64,000 nucleotides of DNA from Agarophyton chilense. Lineage: Eukaryota; Rhodophyta; Florideophyceae; Gracilariales; Gracilariaceae. The notes beneath the pieces are model-generated. The model did no database searches. It saw only the letters and a program-made list of their open reading frames with translations, and had not been told where the DNA came from. Every line of letters starts with the position of its first letter. Position 1 is the first letter of the stretch. Both the position numbers and the translations under genes were made by a program. The stretch is from NCBI GenBank assembly GCA_030374765.1, contig JARGXX010000022.1, forward strand, positions 1,364,001 to 1,428,000, read 5' to 3'. Of this stretch, positions 41,570-53,028 are shown piece by piece.

Positions 41570-43279
41570 AACCTCACGTGCGGAGCCAGCTATTGAACGC
41601 TAGGTAAGAGCGCCCCGCCGTCGCAAATACAACCAAGTTAAGAGAGAGAATTGATCTCCTGTCACAGGTTATAAGACCCACGCTACACCGCCACAAAATA
41701 CGTCGCTTTTCTAATTCTGTTCTCATCGCGTTCCTTCTTTCTCTCTCGTATTCTCGTCTTCCCCATCCAATCACCAAACCCCGCAATTTAGGCTAGTTCC
41801 TCCCAACCATACTGACGAACAATGCAAAGATACAAAGCATCCGAAGTTTCATCAGGAACCCCGATCCATTCGCAAAACCCGAACTCGCACGTCCAGCACG
41901 CGCAGAGGCCAACTACATTCCTTCTGTACCTCCAGCGCAGTACGCACTTTCATTTTTCCCTGCTGTTCAACATCAATCATTTTCTCCAGAACCCCCGGTT
42001 GTATCCAACCAACTAGCACAGCCACGTATCGCTACGACGCCTGCGCGGAGCCACAGGACAAAGTTGCAGCCTCAGAGCACCCCGAACCCCAGTTCGAAGG
42101 TATATTCATCCTAGAGTTCTCACCGAATCCCTGTCACATCGAATATATCCCAAAGCGTATGCCATCCACTGCCCACCATTAGAGTCTCACCACCGTGAAC
42201 CAAACCACTCCATGCACACACGCCGGAACCTTACAAGTCAACCTGCACCGTTACCTCGCCCCGATTAGAGCAAGCTGCGTCGCACCACAATATGTACATA
42301 CAAACCTTCTCTCGGTCCGCGACACCGCCAGACAATACGGAGCAGTTCTCTTCGCCCCGTTACACGGTTATATTCTAAACTTGCGCCACTGCCGAAAACT
42401 TTTTATAGTAGCAAAAGCCCTATGATATAAACATGCGTATCGCCTCCAATCCCTACCAAAAACCCCACCACCAACTGCTATAGGCGCACGGAAGGTTTCC
42501 CCTACACATACTAACACCATCAAGCCAATAACCCTTCACCCCACACCCACCTCGGCCACTGCGCCACCCGCGCACCGGCACAAAGACAAAAACCTTTTCT
42601 CTTCAAACAAACACCCGCCCTCTCCTCACCTTCCTTCACACCACCAATCGCCTCTCCGCGACTCAACCTCGCCCATCATTCTCCCGAATACTTCCCAATC
42701 TCTCCATATAAAAAAGCATTTTACCGTTGGCACCTCGTTCTCAATCCCTCCGATGTCCGCAAACTCCAGCAAATGGCACTCAACAACACCTTTCCAGTAA
42801 CCCCCAATAGCTGCGCAACGCCCCGCTTCTCATTACATGCTCGTCATGCCCCGTGGAAAAGCAATCGCCAATCCCACACACACGGAAACAACACGAATGC
42901 CCCGTCGACTCCTACGTAAGCAGCGATACCTGCGTCCCGATCAAACCGCGTTGGCGACATGGCAACCTCCACCTCGTCACCCATCTGGACGCTAGCAGTC
43001 GCTACCTTATAGCATTCTTATCCCTGGTCAAAGAGCGGTAACGCAGAGTACACCACTAGACATTGCCTTCATCATCTCACAATAAGGTCGCGCTCCAACA
43101 GTCTATCGCACAGATCACGCCAAAGAATTCCATAACAACCAAATGAACGTCGTGTACAACAGACATGGAATCCAATACAAAACGAAGTCCCCAGATCAGC
43201 CCCAGGAGAAATCCCTAGCTCTTTTCAAGAACCGAACTCTCACCTCCGCAACTAGAGCTTCCCTCCACCACTCGTAACT

Positions 43280-43495
43280 CGACCACACATTTTGGGAGGA
43301 GGCTTTGAAAGAGCTTATCTTCAAATACAACCTAACCCTCCAAGACTCCGTCGGCAGATCACCCTTCAAACTTAGGAACAATCTTACCCCGAAACCAACA
43401 ACACAATTTGCTTTCGGTCAACTCGGCACCATCCCAAACTATCGCGACCACAACGAAAAATTAGAGGCCCGCGCCCACCCCGCCCGTTTCAAGCA
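43280..43495 (+). mobile_element. Co2 part: integrase C-terminal remnant
   Basis: FWEEALKELIFKYNLTLQDS with SPFKLRNNLTPKPTTQFAFG matches the copia pattern W-x-EA..A.Y..N, K.P.E....G.KP....L..FG. A segment LEARAHPARF follows at the place of the family LDARAEP. Fossil. Confidence 0.6.
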
Positions 43496-43899
43496 CAAGA
43501 CTTTACTGACAAACATCTTCGCCCTCAAGCTCAACACAAACCAATACCATCATTTACGAGCCTTCTATTTCAAGCCGTGCTTTCACTACCTAGATAACTT
43601 GCATCATACTTCGCACGCCGCCCAGACCATCCCAACGCACAACCCGGTTATTCCCACAGCAATCACCGTAAGAACGAAGCCCCCAAACACGCTCGCCCAG
43701 GCCCGACAATACCTTGACTCCAACAAATAGAAGAAAGCCCACGACGGCGAACTCAACACTTTTGGCAAAACTAATATCATCAAATGGATAGCAAACTCGG
43801 ATTTGCCTCCGAAAACAAAACTGATCCCGCTCAGAATGACCTACTGTTATAAGCGAAACGACGATGGAAATGTCGAATGCCACATAGCGCGAAGCACCG

Positions 43900-44420
43900 T
43901 TTGCGGAATCAAAAGAAACCCCACGTACATTTCCATTCAGACTACGTAACCACCTTTACCGTAGAACGATCCTTAATCCGCATCATTCTATGCTTGGCCT
44001 CCGCGTTTAACCTCTACATGGATCAATTCGACATTTCATTAGCCTTCTTCCACGAACAATATCACCACCACCAATCTGTTTACGTCCGCCAACTGCCAAA
44101 ATGAAACTGATACTACACACACCCCTGCTCTGCCGGCAACTAACGGGAAACTTTTACGGAACTCCATCCGCATCGCATACCTACTTCAAAAGCCTCTCCG
44201 CATTCCTCCAATCTCACAACAACAAACAGTCCACAAGTAACCAATGCTTTTTCTTCAAGCACAACTCCACAGGACCAATCTTCATTTCCATCACCGTTGA
44301 TGACTTTCTCATTGCTTCTAGATTGCCAGTCTTCATCTCACAACTCTACAACGAAATAAAGACTAAGTACCACATTCGTCGCCTTCGCAACCTCTCACTA
44401 ATCTTCAATTGATCTTTCCG
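43900..44420 (+). mobile_element. Co2 part: reverse transcriptase remnant
   Basis: DYVTTFTVERSLIRIILCLA, FNLYMDQFDISLAFFHEQ and VYVRQLP follow the copia pattern YAPV....TIR.LLA, N..LHQ.DV..AFL.G and VYM.QP. Then LLCRQLTGNFYG (LVC.L..SLYG) and ISITVDDFLIA (V..YVDD.L) follow. The family is clear. Fossil. Confidence 0.75.
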
Positions 44421-44549
44421 GCCATACAAGAACGGGGCTATCCATATATTCGAGCCACATACAATTAGAAACATCCTTCCAAAACACAAACTTCACGAGT
44501 GCAACCCAAAGTCCACTCCGTATCTTGACACGCAAACTACGATTTCAAA

Positions 44550-45210
44550 GAAACCTACCTCGATCCTGAGTGCAGTAAAATCACGTATTTTCAAACAAAC
44601 CGTCGATGAACAGCCATATATCGGGGATGCTACCTGCCACGACATCATGCACGCTCTTTCTCGTTTAAAGACAACGATGCATACTCCCTCCGAAATAAAC
44701 TGGGACCAATTACGACATCTCCTCAAATACCTACGAGAAACCCAACCCATGGTATTCTTTATAAAAACATCCCCTTAAAACCTATTCGCTCTTTCTCCAA
44801 CGCCAGTATTGCCCCTACAGCGGACCGCAAATCGTATACTGGCACTGTTCACATACAAACTACAATCCCTATCCTATGGAAGTCGCTTAAACAGCACAGA
44901 GTTGCTCTTTCTACATGCGACGGCCAGTACATGGCCTCCTCTAGAGCCGCTCAAAAAACGCTCTGGCTCCGTCGCCTTCTTTCCGATCTTGGTCAGGTGC
45001 TTAAAAGATCTACTACTGTGTACCCAGATAATAACGCCGCAATAAAAGTCGCAAAACAAACGGCGCCGACAAAACGACGCTAAAACATCGATATTCGTTT
45101 CCATTTACTGCAAAAACTTGTGTCGACAAACGGAATTTCCATCAAACACCTTCAGAGCACCAAAATACTAGCCGAAGTTATCACAAAGCCACTTCCAAGG
45201 TAAAAATTCC
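44550..45210 (+). mobile_element. Co2 part: RNase H remnant
   Basis: NWDQLRHLLKYLRET matches the copia HW..LK...RYL motif. Near 45.02-45.2 kb DNNAAIKVAKQTAPTKRR, the HL(L)QKLV segment and IKHLQSTKILAEVITKPLPR match DN..A..L......R.KHI, HF.R..V and I..V.T....AD..TK.L. Fossil. Confidence 0.65.
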
Positions 45211-45440
45211 AAGCTCTCCGCACAGCACTGTACATTGTCGCACTCTTATCTAACCTCTCCATCAGCGCGTCGGGGACTGTTAAACCACATTAGCTCCACT
45301 CTATACTAGAGCAGTAATAATTCCTCTGCCAAAAAGTACAAAAACGCCACGTGCAGAGCTAGCTGATTAACGCTGGATAAAAGCGCCTAACCGTGGCAAG
45401 TACGAACAAAGGCAGAGAGAGGATCGGCCTCCTTTCACAT

Positions 45441-45728
45441 TTCAAAAGTATAGAAGCAATTGTTTGCGAATCTGAAAGCAGAACATGCAACTCGTAAAAC
45501 AACTATTAATAATTGAAATATTTTTAATGTTGCCCAAATTTTTGTTAAGATGTTTTAATAATACTCGATTAGAAACAATTCCGTTTCTAAATAAGTGCAC
45601 AGGCCGCAAGTGAACAAAAATCTTCAGAAAACGATATGATGGATTTGTACGTGTTTGGCGCCCAAAAATGCAATCAGCCGTTAGTTGGACCAGTACTGAT
45701 GCTGAAAGTCTGATAACCCGTATTGTTA
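45441..45728. other. No gene seen
   Basis: A+T-rich DNA between the Co2 right LTR remnant and the Tc1-like element. It includes the TA target duplication at 45727-45728. Confidence 0.5.
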
Positions 45729-45752
45729 AAGTCTGTTTCAAAATCATATCCC
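45729..45752. repeat. Tc1-like element, left terminal inverted repeat
   Basis: It starts AAGTCTGTTTC, next to TA, and pairs with 47000-47023 with four mismatches in 24. Confidence 0.85.
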
Positions 45753-45880
45753 TCGCGCAAATTTTCCAAAAATCGACGTTTTGGCTACAGTAAAACTAAC
45801 AAAATCAGTGTGAAAAATCAAGTAAAAAAACTGTTTCAAAATCATAACCTTTATTGCATCCTTTTTATTCTAACGCGAGT

Positions 45881-46875
45881 TCAGTAGTTTATTTTTGCTC
45901 CTCTAGCCTGTATAACACTTATACAACGCTTTGGCATTGATTCTATAAAAGGATTGATAGCATTACAGTCAATCTTTTCCCAGCAATCTTTGATACAATT
46001 TTTCAGATCAAAAACTGTATCAAATTGCCTTCCTTGCCCATAAACCATTCGGGCCAACATTCCCCAAATGTTTTCGATAGGGTTGAGGTCAGGAGAGCGC
46101 GCAGGCCATTCCATAACCGACATATTTAGACTATTGAACCACTGTTTCATAGAATTAGATTTATGCACGGGTGCATTATCTTGCTGAAAAATGAATTCTT
46201 CTCCGTGCATACAGTATGAAAAAGGTAAAAGATAGTTTTCTAGAACCTCAGCATACTTCTCAGAGTTCATTGTAGTTTCAACAAAAGCCATATCAGTTGC
46301 TCCTTTCGTGGAGATTCCAGCCCAAACCATTACTGATGCGCCTCCTGAATGCCTAGTCACAAATTCCTTCTTTTCTTTTCGTAGATCATGCCAATAAAAT
46401 TTATAGCAATCTGGACCATCAAGGTTAAACTTTTTTTCGTCGGAAAAGATAACATTATTCCATTCCGTTTTCCAATAAGCCTTTTTAGCACACCATTCAA
46501 CTCGATTTTTCTTGTGATTATCTTTCAAAAAAAAGTTTTCCTCATTTTTGTGTACTTGAACAAATTTTGACGGTTGACTTCACGCCATATTGTAGATCTT
46601 GATAGAGGCAAATTTAGGTTTTTGACAATTTTCCCGCAAGATGAAGTGTTGCGACATAGTTCTCGCTTACTTCCGCGCTTATCGGCCGGGGGTAGTGCCG
46701 TAGGACGGCCGTTTGAACGCTTTGTTCCGTATGTAGCGGGGTTTTTGATGAAGTTGCTGATTGTTTTTGGGCTGCGCTTGAGTTTTCGGGCTATATCTGC
46801 TGTAATCATACCCTGACCTACTAATTCTATGATTTCCGGCTGTTCAGAGCGTGTCAGAGGTGCGCCACGAGCCAT
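45881..46875 (-). pseudogene. Tc1-like DD34E transposase, one frameshift
   Basis: The start is the Met of MARGAPLTRSEQPEIIELVG at 46875, just inside the right terminal region. The N-terminal paired-type helix-turn-helix reads MITADIARKLKRSPKTISNF, followed by a second helix region (SRSTIWREVNR). The catalytic domain has IFSDEKKF (Asp), FIFQQDNAPVHKS (Asp) and WPARSPDLNPIENIWGML (Glu), with 34 residues between the last two, the Tc1 DD34E signature. The frame changes by one base in a run of eight T near 46.53 kb (after RKTFF). Otherwise about 330 codons read through. It would excise and insert the element at TA. This copy is inactive, but only by that single slip. Confidence 0.9.
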
Positions 46876-46999
46876 AATTGGGCGAATGATTGTATAAAGG
46901 ATATACTTTTGAAACAGTGTTATTGACTTAGTGGTTTTTATTTGTTGTGAAATGTGCTCTACAGTACGTGAAATGCCTTTTTGGCGCAGTTTTTGTAAA

Positions 47000-47023
47000 G
47001 GGATATGTTTTTGAAACGCACTG
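47000..47023. repeat. Tc1-like element, right terminal inverted repeat
   Basis: Read inward from the right it starts CAGTGCGTTTC. CAGT is the classic Tc1-family terminus, while the left end has lost its first C. Confidence 0.85.
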
Positions 47024-47025
47024 TA

Positions 47026-48037
47026 TGTTGGAAACATTCATTTGAGTTAACTTCATGAACAACTCGCTAATTGTCAATGTGGGTGAATACAAAAAAATGC
47101 CAAACCATGATAGAACTGAAAAAATTCGCACCATGATATAGTTGAAAATTTCTAGAAAATATTTGGCCATGAAACGCCGTCCCAATCTTTGTAATTCAAA
47201 ACTGTGCCTCGTATTCGCGTCGTAGACCTAGAGGATACTGTTCAGCGTCTTTTCTTTGTGGTCCAGGGATGTCGTACTCTTTACCGGAATATTACGATGG
47301 AAGGTTTGGAATACAAAGGAGAACTGGTGGATAGTATTTTTTACGGTAGTCGGCTTACGGTTCAGAAAGAAATTGCTTGTGTGAATGAACACAACCTCTA
47401 ACTTTAGAATTATCAATTTGTGTTGAATATCAACCATTTCAGATAAAACAACAGCCAAGTTCTTCTTTTGTACGATATATATCCTAGTCATATCGGTCTC
47501 AAAAATCAGTAGATATTCAAAATTGCAAACGGTCTTGTCTACGAATTATCTACTCACACCGAGGGTACTGCACAGCCTACAGATGTCAGATTGCTTCAAG
47601 CTTTCGGTATCAAACTTAAACATGTGTTTGGTGTCACTGCTTCAAACGCAGAAAAGTGGGAGTTGGAAGTGTTCGACTTCTTCAAAGTTTTCAGGCATGC
47701 GTATGAAGCTACTTTTTTTCTGCCGAACGTCCGTTCGACATTCACTAGCAGTAGAATCGGTTCTTTGATTGCATTTATATCGCTGAATATTTCTCGTTTT
47801 CATTGAGAAACCCATTCGGCAAAAATGTTGACCGTTGTAGAACTTCAAAATATACTTTAGCAGAAAAAAAATACTCTACGTGATTTCTTTTGTATGAAGC
47901 AGATGTCACTATCACTTGGGCAGAAAGCCAATCTCCTTCGCCTCCTAATACGTACAGCTTCACGCCAAACAATTTGAGGACACAGTAGTCTCCATCGGTT
48001 TCAAAAGATCTATCATCTCAGACAAACTGAATCAGTC
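47026..48037. other. No gene seen
   Basis: Short frames on both strands (up to 87 codons), with none recognised. The sequence is A+T-leaning. Confidence 0.4.
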
Positions 48038-50500
48038 ATGTACAAATTTGTATCTCAAATATTCTATACAAGTCCTACACCACCGACTACCACATCGTTT
48101 CCATTACAACTCCTTCTTCCACGCAGTCAGGAAATCTTTCACCACCGGCACCTCCGTCTTTGCCCACCACATGGCTTCCGAACTCGGCTCACACGTTCTT
48201 TTCCGAAACAGAACGAAACATTCTCCACTCGCAAGAGCCCAACATCATCTACTACGAACCAAACAATACTTGCATCGCCTCCTTCAATGGCTTCGTATCC
48301 ACTAATAAAAGTCCTCCATCTTACTTAAGAGCTGCTTCGCAACCTCCAACCCCTTACAAATCTCCCTCTTCCCCTCAGATGACGAGTCCATCGACATCAA
48401 TCCCTCCTTTTTCTCCATGGATCGCGCCACGCCTTTGAAACTCTTCCAGCAGTTTTTTGACAAAATCCTCAACCCCCTCTGCTCCACCAGTCTAAATGGG
48501 GTTTTCTTCCGCGACGTAGAAGGTGGCATCCATCATGGCCATTCAAATATCGCAGCCTATAGCGCAGACATCCCGGAAACAGGAGACCTCATCGCAGCCC
48601 TTTAAAACAAAATACGAATGAGGCCATACCACAAATGTCTTGTTCTTCGATTTGAACTCAACTCCTACACCCCCACCTCATATCTCGAACAGGCTACCAC
48701 AAAACTCAAACAAGTTCCTGGCACAATCATTTGTTCCAAGCTTCCGAATAAGGCCTCCTCTCCAGCCAAGAACGTGTCGCTACGATGCCCAGAAATAAAG
48801 CCACACAACTCCTCCATTCCACGTCCTTCTTCTCCTACGTCTCCTTCCTCGACTCGTATCCCCTCCTCAACGTATCTCCACTTCTCACCCCCTACTCTCT
48901 TTTCTTCTACGAACCACTCCTCGACATCCACCTGACTATCTCAAAACTCAGCAAGCCCAACACCAAAAAAGACTCCATTTCGAAAAAATCTTCTCTAACT
49001 TCGGCTCCTTTCTCTCCTCCTGGTCCATCAACTCCATTAGCACCTTTCTCCTCAACCACGCCAACACTGTCCTCGTAGACATCGAACACCACTTCTCCGC
49101 TTCGGTCCTTTTAAGACGACTTATCAACTGCCCAAAAGGGTCAATCACTGAACGGCTTCTTCAATCCCGATGGTATGAAGAGAATTATAAATTCAAAGGA
49201 TTACAGAGCACTGGACAAGTTACTCCACTTTTTCAGAGCCCTTTTGGACCAATTCTCCGATGAAGTTGACACGGCAAACGTCATTTCTATCTTCACTTCC
49301 AATTCACACCTCGTCCACAAAGTCCTCCACTGTTAAAACTTCTCAAAATGGAAAAAGACCCACATTTGCTCCTTTGGAGACACTCATCAATAAATTAACA
49401 TCGAACGCCCTCTACATCCTCGGCTCCTGCCAAGCCTCAAACTTCCTCACACTCAAGATCCATTTCAACATCAAACTCCTCCCTTTCCCCTGCCCTTGGC
49501 ATAACTTGCACGAGCCGAAATGGCGACGCGATCCTCCTCGACGAAGTCATCACGGCCGGCAAATATCTTCGCTCCCCTCCTCAATTCACAATATCCTCCC
49601 TCTTACACATATTTTTCTCATCCATTCTCTCCTTCATCAAAAAACTCTCTCGAGATGCCCTCCGCACTCCTCGTAACCTATACCTCGAGACCCTCGGCCT
49701 TTTCTCATTTTCATATTATCTTCACAATCTGCGGTTCAAAGTCATTAACTCAGTTATCATTAGCCAAGGTTTCAACTTTTCTTTACGTAATTACGAATCT
49801 TAATTCAATTTCACCCTTTCATCATACCCACGCACCTCTCTTCTCCATGGAATCATCGCAACAACCTCTTTGGACCCCTCCAAGTATCCCAATTTCTCCA
49901 ATACCTTGGTCTTCTGTACTTCTCCCAAATACTGGAACTTCAAAAAAACTTGGATCTGCAATCTTCTAACATTTCTCCGCTTCAACTACAAACAAAACGA
50001 CTCAAAAGACAATTAGTATGTCTTGATACCTTTTTTTCGAGATTATCAAGTCAATCGATCTCGTAGACCGCACCCTCAACTGCGTATCTCTTCGGTGGGC
50101 CACATATAATGAATATGCTCGCACTCTTAAACCGAAGTACACCAAATCGTTCAGCGACTTATCCCCACGTTTTCGTCTCGTCCCCTTCTCTTCAAGCCAA
50201 GCTTCGATTCACGTCGTCCTCCAAAACATTTCCGCCTAGCCCTTCTTCGCTTCCCTCCGTTCTCTATTTCATCAATTCTAAGTTAACAGGTTGTACAGAG
50301 ACCCACGTGCACGTCGATACGTTTTACCACAAAGCAAACACTCTTTACATTATCAGAAATAACGCTCAGCATCTTTTCAAATGCATTAAAACTATATTCT
50401 GCCCAGTCTCCTTCAGTACCCAAACATCCACCTACCCCCTCTGCTCCTCTTTATATTTTTGCATGATCCTCTCCCTCATGAACAGTACTTAGCACAAGAT
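48038..50500 (+). other. C-rich, G-poor stretch with broken open frames, unidentified
   Basis: On + this 2.4-kb stretch is strongly C/T/A-biased with few G. It contains many short to medium frames (for example 48417-48605, 48618-48935, 49520-49969, 50109-50492). One frame reads LNGVFFRDVEGGIHHGHSNI, and another IKSIDLVDRTLNC then RWATYNEYARTLKPKY, both protein-like. I could not assign RT, integrase, capsid or transposase motifs. It is probably the decayed coding strand of an unknown mobile element, because the same bias marks Co2 and Gy1. Confidence 0.35.
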
Positions 50501-51780
50501 CCGGGCCACATCCTATTACAGCCGATTACATACCATTCGGGCTGAAACTTCTAAGGTAGCAGTCTGCAACGCATACAAAATGGTCCCTAAAATCGTTCAT
50601 GAAAAACTTACAACGGACTACTAAATACATCATTTTCCTCGATGGCATCCAAAGGGCAATCGTCGCCATCAGCATCAAATAGCCAAAATCATACCTCTCA
50701 GTTCTTCACAATTAACCTACTTGTGCTCCGGTTCCTCTCTCTTCATCTCCTTCACCTTCCGCCTCACCGTCTCTTAAATACCTTCCACAGCCAGCAGAAG
50801 GTACTTTGAAACAAATTGGTGAACAGTATCTAACGGTTGTCATCTCTTCCCACATTAAAATCCATCGCTTTCATCACGAATGTAATCCACTTATCCTGGC
50901 GCCCAAAATGCACAAAACTGCCATTCACATACTTATATCCCCCCCCCCTACCGCATTTGGAGAGCACTGCTGCACGTCACACCCCAGAAAATCACTCAGC
51001 CCTTCCAAACTTGCACTGTTCCGGAAATCCACTTCATCAGACCCACCCTCATACTTTTCAAAAGACACATGATACCAAAAGAAACATATCTCTTTCACTT
51101 TCTTTATTCTCCGTATCGACAACACTCCATTTGAGCCCATACCCCTAGGTAGTTGCTTCTGATGCGCCTCCTGCATCGGCAACACATACCTCCTCTGCAT
51201 TTTTTTATTTCTCCTTGACTAGGACCCTCAGCAATCAAAACATACTACATCCCTGAAAAGAGGCTTTTCCCTCGCATTCTGCTTTCATATGCCTACTGTA
51301 GCATTCTGGATGCACCTGAGTTCGACCGTTCGAAATACTACGAAGTCGCGATACGACATTCATAACCTATTGCTTGAGCTATACTCGATAACAGAAGTTA
51401 TGAGAAGAATTACTTCATGGAAAGATTTTTACAGGAGAAATCTACTATAGAAGTACTGTATTTAGTGTACACTGTAAGGTGAAATTATCAAACATTTTAT
51501 TTGGTAATATTTAGATAATTGTGTAGTGGCACGCCACGTGTGTGCATTACTGTACAGTACTTGCTTGGTCTCTTGGCAAAGTAAAGGGCGCAAGGCCAAG
51601 GTGTGGACGGCTGAAGGCCAACCAACAACCAACTTAACACAATCTTGTGTGTCCTACAAATTGTAAAGTGGTTAACCACAAAGAGGCACCTATAGTGTCA
51701 GTTCTTAACCGTTCTGAGCTTTAGCTCTTGTTCCGAGGATAACCTCTACTGTTGCGCATTTACCGCCCTTTTCCTACAGT
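50501..51780. other. No gene seen; possible repeat-derived stretch
   Basis: No domain was found. Around 51480-51730 a segment with CACGCCACGTGTGTGC and a following pyrimidine-rich part could be an LTR or leader of the element whose gag-like frame starts at 52468. I found no second copy in the window. Confidence 0.3.
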
Positions 51781-51784
51781 TGTC

Positions 51785-51786
<2 letters not shown>

Positions 51787-51820
<34 letters not shown>
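51787..51820. repeat. (TG)17 microsatellite
   Basis: 34 bp of uninterrupted TG. It creates an artificial Cys-Val run in overlapping open frames. Confidence 0.95.
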
Positions 51821-51823
<3 letters not shown>

Positions 51824-52467
51824 TATTTCTTTGTTGTTTTCTCTATTTTTTATGGTTATTTGTGTTATCACAATGGTTGTCGAGCCGATCTCGTATGCAT
51901 TACGTACCGCCGTACCTGGACATCCGCCTCGTGAATATACGTATTATCCCCATAGTTCAGGCACACCTGATTGCTTTCCGCACACTCTTTTCTTACCTAA
52001 GAACTGTCACTCGCAAAGCGACACCCGCTCTTCGCGTTTATTTCTGTGGATACCCACTGCACCGAGACCTATACAGTCTTCGATAGAATTCCACATAAAT
52101 TTGTCTCCCGACATAGAAAGAAATGAATTATCGGTCGCTTGGACCAGAAATATCGTGTTTACACGTTCGAATGATCCTGGTTGGATTCCCGTGATTTGTA
52201 TTGAGATCAGTGAACTAAAGCTTGAACCGTCATCACGGAATCTACATTGTCAGAAGACATTTGGAACCGGATCAAACCGTTTGCCACGTTCTTCTGTCAA
52301 CCCAGATATTAGTTGTGAATCTTCCCTCTTTTTTGTTCTATTTGCTAGAAGTTTCTATCATTGTCGACATTTGTTGTATCGATCGCAATATATATTGTTT
52401 TCATTGAGAAATTGTCTTTACATCGTTCGCATTTTGTTATGTGAAATGTCAGTGACAAATTGCCGCC

Positions 52468-53020
52468 ATGCAGACAAAAAGGAGACCGGATTCGGATAGA
52501 ATGGAGTCTGCGGCACCCCGCTTAGCCACCTCTACAGAGGCTGGCAACCGCCTGTATTGTCAGGCGAAGAAGAAGTCGAAATCGACAGGAGGCGCAGCTG
52601 CACCTTCGTATGTTCCGACGACGATCGCTCTCGAGGCTACTACCTCACCTAAACGTGATATCATGGAAGGTGCAGCCCTGCGAGCTGAATTACAGCAACT
52701 CCTTGCGGAATCTGTGACGCAAAAGTTTCATCTGGAGGAGATGGAAGGTCAAGGTAAATTTTTAAAATCGTCATTAGAGACGTGAAGAAGAGAGCACACG
52801 GTTCTAGAGAATCGAAATCTAGACGCGAATCGGATGGCCGAGACTGTTCGGACAATCCGAGAGGATCTAAATTAATTGCTAAAAGAGCAATTAATTGCCA
52901 CAGGGGCCTTACCAGCTATACCAGTTACGGTTGAGGAGGTCCTCTCACGTGTAAACCCTCGTTTAGAGCGATTGGAGACTGTGGTAAATGCACCGTTGCA
53001 AATTCCGCACCCGGAAGTGT
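52468..53020 (+). mobile_element. Gag-like fragment of another element, cut by Gy3
   Basis: It starts MQTKRRPDSDRMESAAPRLA after GCCGCC, a favourable start context. A basic region (QAKKKSKS) is followed by coiled-coil-like sequence (LRAELQQLLAESVTQKFHLE, then RNLDANRMAETVRTIREDLN). The layout of a disordered basic head and then a coil with an LR..LN.LL segment recalls the gag N-termini of Gy2 and Gy3 (LRTLRRDVNSLLE, IRVLRSDVNTLLE). It is probably the start of a related element continuing beyond Gy3. A host coiled-coil gene is the alternative. It has a few breaks. Confidence 0.4.
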
Positions 53021-53028
53021 AGGACAAC

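Larger units (their letters stand above)
41570..45440 (+). mobile_element. Co2: Ty1/copia retrotransposon relic
   Basis: A copia-type relic on +, with integrase C-terminal, RT and RNase H remnants in copia order. LTR remnants are visible. A segment near 41575-41670 (CACGTGCGGAGCCAGCTATT, later AGAGAGAGAATTGATCTCCT) matches 45349-45440 (CACGTGCAGAGCTAGCTGAT, AGAGAGAGGATCGGCCTCCT). The right LTR probably begins with TGTTAAACCACATTAGC at 45277. The element has many breaks and is old. Its coding strand is strikingly rich in A and C and poor in G. Confidence 0.75.
45729..47023 (-). mobile_element. Tc1/mariner element, 1,295 bp, IR/DR type
   Basis: It is flanked by TA on both sides (45727-45728, 47024-47025). 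The outer 24 bp at each end are inverted copies with four mismatches, sharing GTTTCAAAA and CATATCCC. Inside, a second inverted pair, ACTGTTTCAAAA, lies at 45830-45841 and 46907-46918, so each end carries two transposase-site-like repeats as in Tc3 and Sleeping Beauty-like elements. One transposase gene lies on -. Size is normal for the family. Confidence 0.92.

Noticed and set aside
51780-52499. A 239-codon + frame starting with a Cys-Val run.
   Set aside because: The start is produced by the (TG)17 microsatellite, and the rest shows no domain.
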